This document shows, piece after piece, positions 1-13,800 of a stretch of DNA of 64,000 nucleotides. The DNA lies in the NCBI RefSeq assembly GCF_932276165.1, contig NC_063983.1:7013501-7077500 (forward strand). The letters are read 5' to 3'. Below the pieces are notes generated by a model. The model was not told the origin of the DNA, did not search any database, and was given only the letters and a program-made list of their open reading frames with translations. Numbering within the stretch: position 1 is the first letter of the stretch; each line of letters begins with the position of its first letter. Made by a program: the position numbers and the translations under genes. The stretch is from Plutella xylostella (taxonomy: Eukaryota > Arthropoda > Insecta > Lepidoptera > Plutellidae).

Positions 1-3000
1 AGCGAAGTCTTCGGTGCCTCTCGAAAGTTTTGCATAACTGTATGATTGATGGTCCCGTCCTTTAGATTACTGGGATTACACTATAGGCAAAAAAAGGAAC
101 TGTAAATAGTATTTCACGAAAAACAAAGGAGGCATTTAACTATCTTATTATATATTTTTTTAAACCTATTTTGTTGCCATCATCGTAGCCTTCAATATTT
201 GAAGTCTTACATAATCTATGAGATATAAAATGGAGGCCGATCAGGATGTCGTTACTTACATATTATAGTCCTAGGGCCTTGTCCTTTGACGAAGGTTTTC
301 CTTGTACTGTGTTATCGATATTCACCGCATGTTCTATAACCTAATGTGGGTGCACTTTATTAGTAATGACCTCAGGGACTATGTAATCTTCCCTTGCGTG
401 ATTCGTAGGCCGATGTTTTAAATTTGGTAGGTTTCAAAAGTATGATGTGAGCGATACGTCCAAATATCGAAAACGTTTTATGCATGCTCAAATCATCACA
501 TTTGGGTGTTCTATGCAACAGTATAATAACAGTAGGGTTAATTAACATAATATTATCCCATTACTCATCTTGTCATGTAAACTTATCATTATCATGATTA
601 CAAAATTAGATAAACATAAAATATCAGCAGAAATGAATGATTCTATTAAGAAGTTCGCAATCAAAAGTAGTGTCGCTACCAGGGTATCATGGCTGGCGCG
701 TCGTCTACAAATCACGGATGGCTCCGGCCGATGAACGAACCCGACCTTGCGGTGGCATTCCGCGACGACCACGGAACAACTGGTTACTAGCATCACTGCA
801 ACTATGCCTTTTGCACTATACAGAATAAACCCTATGACGATTCTTATAAGAGCTAAAGGCTCAGTAAGCAAGCCAGGAGCTTGGCTCGAGCGATTATAAG
901 CAAAACAACGTCGATTTCAAGTCATTACTGAACACCAGACGTAATTTATAAATTCTATCTTTCCAGTCCTTTTGGTCTGCTTTTCCGATGAGAAGAAAGT
1001 GCAGTCTTCAGGCCAAATCTTTTGAGTAGTAGAGTTCACTTCAAATCTGCTTTTTCTGTTTGATTAAATCCATTGTCCAAGTTCAAGATTAGTTTATCGT
1101 TGCAATGGTTGTAACAGGCAGTCGCCTATTAATGCATTCATCCTCAAAACTCGAGGCTACAACATGCTCCGTATAAAGTATTTTATTTGGCTTGATGACT
1201 TTTTTGTGTTTCCTATAAAAGCTTTTGAACATTGATTTTGAATTGTTTTTTGTGAATAAATGACTTGTGTTAGATTGCATTTCCTGGCTGGCCACGTACA
1301 AGGTACCTACATGTTCTGCCCACATCCTCATCATTACCGTCATTACTCCTCTTCACACTATTAACTCGAGTGGCCGGCAGTCGGCACCGCATAGAGTAGT
1401 TCTAGTTCTTGTCCAGTTACAAATGTCATAAAATCAACTCCTCTGATCGCCTATCTTTATCAATTAAAGGTACTTTAATTTTATTAGCTTGATTGGATAA
1501 CTCTTTCCTGTGGAAGTCGCTTGCACGTAAATTGATCTAAATTACCAGCTGATTCCTATTCAATTGTAGTCAAACATTATTAACACAGTTATTATTCATC
1601 GCAGTTTTAATTTAAAATTTCGTTCAGCGAGAGAATTTTTCCATCTCGCATTTAGATCCGGCATTTTATTACTGTCGCGTTGATGAAAAACGTCCGGATT
1701 TTTCTTAAAAATGTAGGTAGAAATCGTTTAGTATTCTCGATAGGTTTTAGCAGATTGCGTTACCTTGTCGTCGCCGGTATTATATTCAGAGAGTAGCAAA
1801 AGTGCCTGAAGGCGTTATATCGGTTGGCAAGTCTGCGTTGATTAACTTGTAGGAAGTAGGTATTTCCGAAAGTCGTAAACTGCAACTTTGAACAGTGCAA
1901 TCAGTTCTCACATTCAGAACTTTTGGCGTCCGATTCGCAATTTGAATTATTCATGGTTCCTTTTTCTTTGTCGTAGGGATCTTCCTTCTTCTGGGGCGGA
2001 TGATTTGTATTCATATCTATACTTTGTAAACTGGAAATTATATTAATCAAACTTACTGTTACTATTATTTTTCTCTCAGCTGTAGTATCTTGTATATTTA
2101 AACGCATTTATGTGGAAGAAATAAATCTTGGGGAGCTATTGCGATTTAACACTGATTGGGAATTGAATTAGAGTAGGCTTTAATTAATGTACCTAACACC
2201 TAAAGTGTTGAGTATTACACTGGCTCCATTCTAGTAATGAGTCTAGTAAGTAGGTACGAGTATTATCGATTTCCGAATAAGGATCTAGAATATAACTATT
2301 CCATAATTATCAGACAACCAACGATACATGCCTTCCAAAGAAAACATTATGTGTTGGCCATTACCGTTGGCATTGTCACTACCAATTGTTTAATATTCTG
2401 ATATCTTCTATCTACATGCCTGTACTTTGGCTTATATTAATGCCAGATCATCTACATACATAGATGTACTTCCTATCTTTGACAGATGGCCTCATTTCAG
2501 ATTACATCCATCCAAGTAAGCCCTTGTAACTTTCTACCACTTCCTGCCTCAATCTTGTAAATTATTTAAACAATTCCATTACTTCCCAAACTTTCATCAC
2601 TAGAAATGTCTCTTCAAAGCTCAACCAACATTTTCGATCCTTTGAACCAACATTTTTGTCCTTAAATTCAATGAGATAGGAGTGACATTCGTTCACCCTC
2701 GGCTGAAACCTCCCACTTGATCAGGGTGTAGGCTTTAATGAATCACGAATCGCAGTCATTAATTACAATTTGTGTTTGCATTTGAGCTGTAATGGTCTGG
2801 TAAATGGCACTTTAAACAATGGTAGGTAGGCCCGAGGTGGGCCCACGCCGCTTCGTCCATTTGTTCTAAATTGTCTTTAAAGAGTCTTGATCGTCATCAT
2901 TTGTCATGACTTTTGACTTGCGTTGCGAAGATAGTTGTGGTTTTGGTGAGAGGCACTTTGTAGACTTCTTTCTGAACCCATAAGTTGTAGTCAAACTGAA

Positions 3001-3950
3001 TCAAACTCAATCCAAATCCAAAATGTATACTGGAAGGAGCACGTTCCACGAAAAATATTATGGAACAAAGAGTCTCACATTATTATACAGAAGGAGAGTA
3101 GGTATACCTATACATAAACATACGTTTTAATTGTTGTTTAACGGGCCAGATAAGGCAAACTACAAAAAGCTTCATCCAATTAGTTCTGAAACTGGCAACT
3201 TCCCCGAGACTAAATAAATGACTTGTCAGGAAATTTCGGTGTAAAAACTTCAGTATCCTGTTACTAAGGAATTAGAGCAGTTTGTCAAAAATTGTGGTTG
3301 AATTTCGTTTGGCGAATAAATCAGGGTAGTCATGAGACGTGGCGTCTACCAGTCTGTTGTCATAAAATGGCAGAGATCTAAATGTAGTCTAATTAACTCA
3401 AAAATTAGAAGAGAAAAATATAGAGAAAATACTTTTCTCTATTAGGGATATGATAAAATTGTGCATTCACAATTTCACATGCAATGGAACTGAAATGCTG
3501 TGTCTATGTACTTACTTACCCAAGGTTATTAAAAAAGCCCAATTCGCTATCGAGTAATTTTTTAAACAAACATGAATACATATTAGGTATATTACATAAG
3601 CGCGATGCCGTTATTTTCCTATTACATTTATTTATATCCAATTTTATAGTACCCAAGTATCGATACATTTACTGACATCATCATTAGCATTATGAATAGA
3701 ATTAAAATTAAAAACGTGAAAATTACGTGATAAAGATTAAATCTGCGATCGACACCTGCGCTGACACAAACGTTTGTTTTTACCAATCAAACAAACCACT
3801 GTATTTGTATCGCTTCTAATAATATTTAAATCTGTTACACGTTTTGTTTTTGCATAATTTTAATTTCTGCAGAAAAAGACGTCAATTTCGTTTTTAATTT
3901 CATTTTGTTTCCTAGGAACCTGTGATTGTTCTGCATGAAACACCTAAACA
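1..3950. other. Upstream region, no convincing gene
   Basis: AT-rich sequence 5' of the Pde11 start exon. I see no conserved protein domain, RNA gene or clear transposon end. A GC-richer patch at about 690-800 gives a minus-strand frame with a hydrophobic, signal-peptide-like run; see findings. The rest looks like ordinary intergenic DNA. Confidence 0.5.
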
Positions 3951-4201
3951 TACTGATGTTATTACGTTGTGTACACTCATCATTACCACATGACACAGAC
4001 TTAGCATAAACGAACAGCTAGTACAAATCGCTCAACCACAAACCTCGACAGACGAACTATGTGAACTGAGAACTTGCGGATACCATTATCTAGTGTTGCC
4101 AGTGACAGTGATATTGTTGTGTGAGAGACGTTTCGTTCCGATGATGTAGTGGAGTGGCGCCCCCTGGTGGTCGATGGAGTTACGGAGGAGCTAGCGCCCG
4201 C
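3951..4201 (+). promoter_or_regulatory. Probable Pde11 promoter / 5'UTR with minimal upstream ORFs
   Basis: This stretch precedes the start exon and becomes GC-rich towards it. It holds several ATGs out of frame with 4202: ATG-TGA at 4059, ATG-ATG-TAG at 4141, and a six-codon ORF from 4174 ending in TAG. Such start-stop elements usually reduce translation of the main frame. An ACGTCA half-CRE lies just upstream at 3879-3884. I cannot place the transcription start. Confidence 0.45.
4155..4173 (-). promoter_or_regulatory. CTCF-like insulator motif in the 5'UTR/promoter
   Basis: The sequence TGGCGCCCCCTGGTGGTCG read on the minus strand contains CCACCAGGGGGCGCC, which fits the core of the animal CTCF consensus almost base for base. 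It lies 29 bp before the proposed start codon. CTCF motif knowledge is established; binding here is inference, and a repeat-derived origin is possible because GCGCC-rich motifs also occur in Lepidoptera MITEs. Confidence 0.5.
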
Positions 4202-4259
4202 ATGGGGCAAGCGGCGAGCATGTGTCGCCTCCACGGATCATGTCTGCACCACAAGAAAA
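4202..4259 (+). CDS. Pde11: Pde11 exon 1 (start exon, MGQAAS N-terminus)
   Basis: ATG at 4202 opens 19 codons beginning MGQAASMCR and ends at a consensus donor GTACGT at 4260, leaving one base that joins the two spare bases of the exon at 19628 to make a Ser codon, so the phase fits exactly. An in-frame TGA at 4142 with no ATG between makes 4202 the first possible start in this frame; the next ATG (4220) is in frame. Gly2 and Ser6 fit the N-myristoylation consensus, and Cys8 and Cys14 could be palmitoylated, so membrane attachment is inferred. The resemblance to the fly Pde11 N-terminus is from memory. The 15.4-kb gap to the next exon is the main uncertainty. Confidence 0.72.
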
Positions 4260-7200
4260 GTACGTATGCTCAGGATTAATGTTTTTGCTTCTGCGTTCGC
4301 AGGTTATGTTGTCTGATATCCTATCTATGCGCTCCTAATCCATAGTCCTCAAAAAAAGAATATTTTGTGAGATGTGTAAAATTTAAAAATAAAAGTACTA
4401 GGTACTTATATTATACTTTTACTATTTTATGGATCAGGATCGCAAAGGATCGGAATCGGTCATCCGTCCTGAATCGTATGTGGGCGTTTGATGTCATAAC
4501 TTCTGTTATTTTTGCCTTATCGAGAAATTGGCTTTTCACAAGTGGCTCTGGTATGGAATAGCTGTTAGCGACACTTTTTGTTATCCAAGCAATACTGAAG
4601 TGATATTCTCTGTGTCAGTCCCTAAGTAACGCGGTGCTATTTTTAAAAGTTGGTTAAATATGTGTGTACATTATATATTTACATTTGTTGGTTATTTGAA
4701 TGCTAACTGCAGGTCAACAATTTCATTTGTATTTACACTTTTTGCTTGCGAAGTGAGAAATGTGGTGTAAATAGCGTTATTCTCGTTATATCAATAAAGA
4801 TCATGTCAGTTTATAAAAATAGAAGACTTACAATTTCATGTTCTTCAGTCGTGCACAAAGAAAATCAATATTCTGGACCAGTGCACCAGACAGTATATAG
4901 AACTATCCCTGATATCACGCGTCCATAATACAAAAAAATCTTAAATTGGTATGTAATTTATGGGTCGTATACATACGATTTATGGACGCTGCTTTGCTAC
5001 TTAACTCTATAATCCAACGGTTATATGTAGAGTTGAACTGTTAAACTTGTCCAGTCCTCATCGGCTGACGGCTAATGGCTAGTTATTTATCCTTGTCAGA
5101 AACAAACAAGGTCCCATTCCTGTCACCCTTAAAACCGTTATTCCGCATTTCTCTCTTTTTAGGCGGTCCACCGATCCCTCCGTTTAGTGGATCAGGAATG
5201 CGGTGTATGAATGTATGTCTCGTTGACACTGTCACACAGAAAATTTATACTTATTTTTAACTAGCTGTTCCCGCGAGCTTCGCTTTGCCTTAAAAAGTTT
5301 ACCCGTGGGAATTCCGGGATAAAAAGTAGCCTATGTTCTTTCTCAGGGTCTAGCTAGACCATAAGTATAGTAAATTTCATTCAAATCTGTTCAGTAGTTT
5401 TGGCGTGAAAGATTAACAGACAGACAGACACAGTTACTTTCGCATTTATAATATTATTACGATTACGGTTTATTCCAATAATTTAAACTTTAACTTAATT
5501 TCGAAATGAAATATTGTGCTAGCCCCTCGTTATTGAGAATCAAATACACAATAGTTCAATATTTAAAAATGAAAACAGAGACATACATAACTACAACTAA
5601 GACGATCATATCCTTTCAAACGCCTGGCATTTTTTATGTAATGCAGAGGGTTTTTTTGCCAGATTTAGCACGATCCCTATGAATATAGTTTATCTCCGTT
5701 TGCTCCCCTCTGGAATAGTTTTATTGTTGCTTTTAACTAAGTGGCTTCAGTAGAAACTTTACCCGTCTGCTTCAGAGATTTACATGGGCCATCAGCCAAG
5801 AGATATAATACTTTATACTTGGAGTGGTTCTACCATAAAACAACTTCAGGCAATGCTCTTTTTGATTGGCAACAACGAAAGGCACTCTGGTTCTGGGGGG
5901 TCACTGTTGCTTACGGAAAACTGATGGTTAGCACTCGTTCACTCGTTTGCATCACAGCACTCGTTCGTTCGTTTTTTGTAAGCTGTAGTGACCCTCTTGA
6001 GAGTGAATACTACCTATTTTGCGTGTCCTCCCTTACATACATTTTTTTTTATTTCAGTCAGGTTTTATCGAATAACTATAGTTCACGTATAATACTGAAC
6101 ATATATTTTTTTACCGAACTGATTATAAATTAGTAATATTGTGAATAAATTATTGAGAGTATTTATTGTTATATTTTATGAATTACAATATCCTCACCAG
6201 TTGTGCCTTATTGCGTCACATTGACGCAAATGGACGTATACATGTTATACAATTTTGTACATATAAACCTTTTAAAGGTTTTTGCAGTATATTGTCGCTT
6301 GAATTTTACGATTCACGGTTTTAGGTTTGATTTTTTAACAACAAAGTAATTGTTCTTATAATAAATTTTAAAGCAGATTTTGATATCTCATGATCCTGTA
6401 TGCCATGGTCAAAACCAATACGAATAGAAAACTACAAAAATACCTACAAAAAATAATAAAAAATAGTAGTTTTTTAAAATTTCTTAAAATGTGTCATAAA
6501 TGTCATGTCATAAATGGATGAGACCTTATTATTTTTTTATAAATGTCGATCAATGGCCTACGCACACCGGCCATAAGGCATTAATTCCTTTTTTACTTGA
6601 ATAGCCCTATCGTAACCTCTACTGAAGTGGGTGCTCACTTTGGCCTATCCTGGGGTACATATGAGTATATGGCTGGAGGGTACGCTATAAATAAATTCAT
6701 ACAATATTGTTCGACTTTCCTGAATGCTAGCCTGCTCTCACTAGCCGTAGTACCTATAGGTACCCAACAAACATTTTACCCTCAGTTACAGCTATTTTTA
6801 TAACTTTAACCTGTATAACTGTGTTATAATTATCTCAGTTCTAACATAAAGCGATAAAGATGAGTTAACAAATGAAATTAGTGTTAAAAGCAGGTTTAAG
6901 TGTTAAAATGGTATTAGTCAAAGCAATTATAATTAAGATGTTATAGGTTTAAACTGTTTCTAGAACCTAAAGCTATACAAGAGTGCTCACTGACACCTGT
7001 TAACACTTATGGTTGTTAAGTGGTTTCCTTTAATACTCATATAAATCTTTAGGTGTCATATTGAATTTAGGCTGCAGGAATTGGTTATAAAAGAGATTTT
7101 GTCAAGAGTGCAGTAAGACAAGATTCTTACAGTGTTGGAAAACTCAACAATGCAGTTTTAATCTTTAAGGTTAACTTAACTTACGCTTATTGCGTTAGGC

Positions 7201-10200
7201 AAGCAGACTGTAAAAGTAACGGTGTTGAGCAAGACTGTGCGGATCGACTAAGACTGCATAATACCCTTGGCTAAGGGTGTTCTATTTCAAAAAGTGTAAT
7301 AGATGACTTAGGTGAGTCTATATGTCTTAAATGTAAGTTCGCCATTTGCATTGGCGACCTAACCTATAAATTGCTGGGATAAACAATATTTTGCTTTAAA
7401 ATACTTACTTATTTATGTGAATTTTGTCATTCCAGTCATGCCAATCGATTAATGAAACTAATGGACATACAGCAAGGATACAAAAAAATACGAAATTGAG
7501 TCATCTGTTTTATATTTACTTATGTTTCATTTGAAATCCTTAATAAATTCGGAGCGCATTAAAATTGAGGTGGGAAATATGGTATACATTACAGTAAAAT
7601 TACAATGGCATATTATATTCAATTCACAAAACGTGTTAAGTCAAGTTAATATATTATATTTACTGTTATTTAGTCATGATCAATACTGTCACTCTAATAC
7701 TGTCGCGTATGATTGCTGTTGACACTATTATTTTCAAAGACATACAACTTGTATGGTAAAAGGTTATTCGAAAAACGGTAACATACTCACTTAACCCTTT
7801 TTTACCAAACAAATAAGAGTCAGGGAGTCAAATAACCATTCTACAACTACAACTATACCGGTAAAAGTTCTAGCTGAGAGTGATTAAACGCTCTTCTATA
7901 GTAACTTTAGCACTTCAATGACACCGTACTACAGGCTTTCTATAACTTAAACACTTCAATGACACCGTTTTACAGACTTTCTAAAGCCTTTACTCTCAAA
8001 ATCGTGGGCCTCTTTCGTGGTTATAAGTGAGTTAGAGCACTCTCCTACACTCTTATACAGCTATGTCTTAACACTTTAATTTTCGAATGGAACCCTTATA
8101 CAAGTTATATGAGAGTTTTTTTAACGCTACGGTGTTAGTTGGGTATTCACTAAAATTCCTAAAAGCACTGACAGCGGTAGACAGATGACCCCCGTATTGT
8201 GTTTCTCCTTTTGTTATTTAATCTCTCGGAACTCACAATACAATAGCTTTGTAAAATTTATAGCCTTCATCGCGACACTCTGTTTGTTGCTGCTAGCCGC
8301 TTCGTTTGATACGTTATTGATGCTTTCGAAGAAGTTTCGTTTTACCATAGCCATGATTCTGTCTATCTAAATAGTTACCGAGGAGACCTCTGGGCTTGGT
8401 TACTGTGCTATAGGTGACATAGACCTTCTAGAAAACGCTTTTCCTACTTCGTTGGTCATATTTACATTAAACACAAAAAGTCACCATCAGTTATGCTATC
8501 GATACGTTTAAAGTAAAGAGGAAACATGGGTTTTCGTTGGGTGGAGAGACCCGACGCCGGTAGGACAATAACTGTCGTCGGCTGAACTGATATTGATGGA
8601 ACATGCCTAAGAACTCCTGATCAAGGCAATCTTAAAAAACCGGCCAAGTGCGAGTCGGGCTTGCGCACAAAGGGTTCCGTAGCTTAAATCAACCTATCTC
8701 AAAAACTATAAGAGATACTTTGATCAAACCAAAAATCGTTGAAAGAGTTAATTAGCATGCATCACCTCTATTTTTTTTAGAATTTTATACCCCGTAGTTA
8801 TAAAAATAGAGGGGGGGGACATACTTTTTACGACTTTGAGAGCTGATATCTCAAAAACCGTTCACTTTAAGAAAAATGTTTTTTAGAAAACTTTATATCA
8901 TTTTAAAAGACCTTTCCATTGATACCCCACACGGGTATGTACATCGAAAAAAAAAATTTCATCCCTCAGTTACATGTATGGGGGGCCCCACCCCCAATTC
9001 TTTTTTTTACTATTTAGTGTCATATTTTTGTAGCGGTTCATACAACACATATTCCCATCAAATTTCATCACTGTAGTACTTATAGTTTCCGAGTAAATCG
9101 GCTGTGACAGACGGACAGACGGACAGACGGACATGACGAAACTATAAGGGTTCCGTTTTTGCCATTTTGGCTACGGAACCCTAAAAAGCTAACAATGACA
9201 CACACATCGAGGCCCAGATAAAACTTATAACAATCCTAATTTTTGCTCTACGTTAATATCTCGCCGCTAATTGTAAATGATGTCTTATGTCGACGTATAT
9301 CTACATGTAGCTGTAAAAGAAGGGATTATGGTACACTTTTATGACTTCATAAACAAATCTATTCCCGCATGTTATCGTCTTCTTGATCATAAAGCTACCT
9401 CTAGGTTATAGCACGGATAATACGGGCAAACTCGTCCACTGAAAGCAATTTTACAACTGAAATAGAGTTATTTTTCTTGAAACAGTGGCTTGACCTGTGT
9501 GATGCGTCTTGAATTAGAACCAAGTAGGAACCTTGGCGCCATCTATACATTTTATTGTGTGCAACCAAAAATATTGTATAAAAAATTGTACAAGACATAA
9601 GATTACAATTTGCACATTTAAAATTTGTTATAGTTATATATTTCTCAAGAATTCATTGGTAAATCGCAGTATTCGAACCCCCGAAAGAGAGCAGACGCGT
9701 TTTTCCCGTTACGCCACCACGACTCAAAAAATTACGTAAAGCAAGTAAGATCTCATCCCAAAGCTGATGTAAGAACAAAGTGGGATGGCAGACGATGAAC
9801 CCTGTTATGCTTCTGTTTTTAAACTAAATCGCCGGGACAGAAATAGTGGTTGAACGAACTTGCAGCCGTGCGCTTCGGGTGTGACGTAGGTCACTTACGT
9901 AGCTACAGAAGGGTTACTCTATTCTCACGAAAAACGAACGAAAGAGTAATGTCATGTTTAATACAAATAGATAGAGTCGTGGCTCGCGCAGCATCGCTCC
10001 GAAACATCGTTTTTCGTTTTAGAGAGTGACCCCTCACAGTCAATCTATAAAATCATGAAAATAAAAGAGTGCGATTTTGTACAGATTTTTCTCACTCTCA
10101 GTTATCTACTAATGTTCTGTTTTATAATCAGTATTTTATTTTTGTCATGTAAGGTATTTAATACCCTAAAAAAATAGTTAGGATCCATTTTCGTTTTCTT

Positions 10201-10845
10201 GACTTTATAGATTGACTGTACTCTCACTATTGTTTGATTTCTTGGTATGAAAATCTAAAATTTTACCTAGTCTATATTTAAGAGAATGGAAAAATAACAG
10301 ACCGATAACATCAGAAACAATAATTGTAATTATTACAAATGCCATAAAATATGATAAAAAACACTTGCAGAGATTGTTGTTTATCAATCATTAGAAACAC
10401 TTGGACTTTACTGTATCATATCATAATTATAATAGATCTATAGGAAACATACCTTGTCATGCGTTGTTGATTTCATAACAAAATAATCAGTTTCATAATC
10501 TTATTAAATACAATCATTAATTGAGTGGTTGTTGAAACATACGGATAAAAAGGGTACTTATATTATCAAGTCATTATGGCTTTAACTTTTTATCACTTAA
10601 TATTATATCCGTGACTTTTATCTTAATTTTTTGTGGTGAAGTCAGCTACAGACTTACCTACATTAGGGCTATTCGAATAGGGAACTCAAACGCAAGCGTA
10701 TTGTCTTATTTTTCTAGATCTTGAAATTGTTTGAATGGTGATAATTATTACGGCACCATTAATATTAGTATTCAAACCGAATTACATCCTAATCCTAATC
10801 CTAACTAATATTATAAATGTGAAAGTAACTGTGTCTGTCTGTCTT

Positions 10846-10882
<37 letters not shown>

Positions 10883-13800
10883 TACTCTTTCACGCCAAAA
10901 CTACTGAACGGATTTGAATGAAATTTGGTATACATATGGTCTAGACCCTGAGAAAGAACATAGGCTACTTTTTATCAGAATTCCCACGGGAAAACTTTTT
11001 AAGGCGAAGCGAAGCTCGCGGGCACAGCTAGTCAAATATAATTACGGTAGTCCTGCGTAAAACTGTCACGACTCGCGACTTTACTTTCGATTAGTTTTAC
11101 TTTTGAATTCTGTGGGTATGATGGGAATAACTCTGAATTTATCTATAGGCAGATACACATTATTATTATTAACCTCAGATTTTTTATATTATTACGGTAT
11201 TTTAATTTGGTAAAACGTGCTTAGCGCTGTCAAATCCCGCACCGTATGTCTTCAAATCATAGAGAAGTATTATTTTCTTTGACCAAAGGAGCGCCTATGC
11301 AACACCTAGGCTTGCTACTCCAGTTTACTCGGGAGCTAGGCTGGCTGAGCTTAAATTAAGGGGATATGTACAAAGGTTCAACTCGAGAGACCTACATTCA
11401 AGAACTTCGCCCCCTATCAGCTATGAGAATAGAATAGAATAGGTAATACCTAGGCACCGATGCACACATGTCGTTACAAAGTCGCCCCGTACCTACGTTG
11501 TTGCGTGGAATCGGATTTTTGAACTTACCCGTGGACCACGTGCATGCCCCCCGAGACATTGTAGCCGGCGAAGTGCTAATTCCATTTTCAATTTACCCGT
11601 GCACTCGAACTAAATGAAATTACTTGGACGTACGTGACTCCGACCAGTTGTGCTCACTTCGTAAATAAAGTGTTGTGTTGTGTAAGCTGGCGGTGCAACG
11701 GTCTTTTGCCGTTACGGAAATGATCGGGAATAGAAAAAAGTACAAAGATATCATAATATTATTTACTTTTATTGTTTTTCAAAGTAGTCTCCGTGACATT
11801 CAATGCACTTTTTCATTCGATTAAACCAATCATTGAAACAGTAATTCCAGTCTGAAGTGGATACTGTCAAAACAGCTGATTTGTAAGCTTCGACCGCCTC
11901 TTCTGGGCCGCTAAACCGTTGACCACGTAGCATATCTTTAATTCTTGGAAATGTAAAATAATCATTGGGGCTCAGATCAGGGCTATACGGAGGATGGTCC
12001 ATCAACTCCACGTTTTCCATATTTAAAAACGTTCTTGTTTTGCGAGCGGTATGAGAGCTTGCATTATCGTGGTGAAGGATTATACGACGATTCGGGTTAG
12101 TTTTACGAAGTTCTCTTACGACTTCCGGCAAACAAACTGTTGTGTACCAATCAGCACAGCTAATCACCGTCCTTTGTTCTTGTAATGGAATCGTAGCCAC
12201 ATGGCCAGTTTTCGATACAAACGAAGCGACCATTTTTTTCGACACGCTGCGTGAGCGAATAACTTTTGTTGGCTTGACCTCACCTTCGAAGACCCAAACT
12301 GCCGATTGATGTTTTCTTTCGGGCTCATATGAATAAATCCACGATTCATCACCAGAGACGATATTGTAGACAGCATTTGAACTGCCTCCATGGAACCGTT
12401 GCAGAGCAGATTGACACCAATTAACACGAGCCGACTTTTGTTCCTCGGTCAAACGGTGGGGCACCCAGCGCGAAACTAACTTCTTGACACCCAGTTCTTC
12501 ATGTAAAATGGTTTGAATGGCTGTCATACCAATGCTGAGAGAAGCCCGAATCTGCTCGTATGTCACATGTCTATCTTCTTTTATTAACTGGCGTACAGCA
12601 TCGATGTTATCTTGTGTTACCGCTGTTTTTGGCCGACCAGTAGAAGGGACTGTGGTAAGAGAGGAACGTCCACGGCGAAACTCAGAATACCAACGATATA
12701 TAGTCGTTTTACTTGGTGCTTCAAGTTTATAAATAGAAACAAGCTCGGCGAGACATTGTTCTTGAGATAAACCTCGACGAAAGTTGTGAAAAATTATTGC
12801 ACGGAAATGTTCCCGCGTAAGCTCCATTTTTTACACCGACTTGTCAAATTCAAATGGTCAATACTCTTTTATTTTTTACTTTTTTTAAAATTCGAAAATG
12901 GAATTATGTTTGAAAAAACACTACATTTGATACACCAAAAAGGTTTCACTCTAATTTATTCCTAAGTATTCTATTCCCGATCTTTTCGGTGTAGCCCTCG
13001 TAATATGGCGAGTAGATGGCCTGCGATAATTTCGATACGCGACCCTTTCCTGCCATGCCACTTCCCGTGTTGCGCGAAGTATAAATTTGATGCTGTTAAT
13101 TTATCATTTATCCACTAATATTCAGACGACGCCAGCATCTAAATTATTTCCTATATTATCTACGTGTAAATTAAATTCACCCAGATTAATAATTGAGCCC
13201 TAGAGTTGAGAATGAGTTAGATATGTATGTGTATTAATAACAATGATGACTGAAATCAGAAATCTCGTACCTTCATCTACATGTACATTACATGTCACTT
13301 CAATAGTAAATCATAAATAACTCACATCACAACGAAATCTTCGTCATATCAAAAGTGTATACGTGTGTAGAATTCTCAAGACTAAATAAAACATTTTCTC
13401 TTTCCTACACAAACTGCCCTGGTTTATATGCCCGTATATTCTATTCGGTTGGTACCAACATTGTATTGGTTGGTTACATGTGAGGGCAATGCTCTCTAAA
13501 CTTCATCGATAAGCTATCATATCACGTTTAGGGCGGACACTTTCTGAATACAAATTACATTGACATTTCGGAAGGGTTGTGTAATTTATCCGTTTTAACC
13601 TATAGGGTAACGTAACGTACCTTGGGACGCTTGTACCTCGGGACATTGATTGTATTTTAAAAACCGGCTAAATAAACACATTCAAATTCTACCCTAGGCA
13701 TAGTATTTTACTCGCTTGGCAAAACTAGTGAGTCTCGTGATCATACCAGCATCGAGTGTGTAGTGAAGACAATATGAAGTTTTTTGGAGTCAAAAGTAGC

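Noticed and set aside
5741..6133. 130-residue plus-strand frame
   Set aside because: No recognisable domain, no coding-like composition and AT-rich low-complexity C-terminus; likely a chance frame.
10831..10881. CRISPR-like array
   Set aside because: Simple (GTCT)n microsatellite inside a dispersed repeat, no spacers, and an animal genome.
12164..12732. Small frames within the mariner
   Set aside because: Shadows of the transposase gene in other frames.
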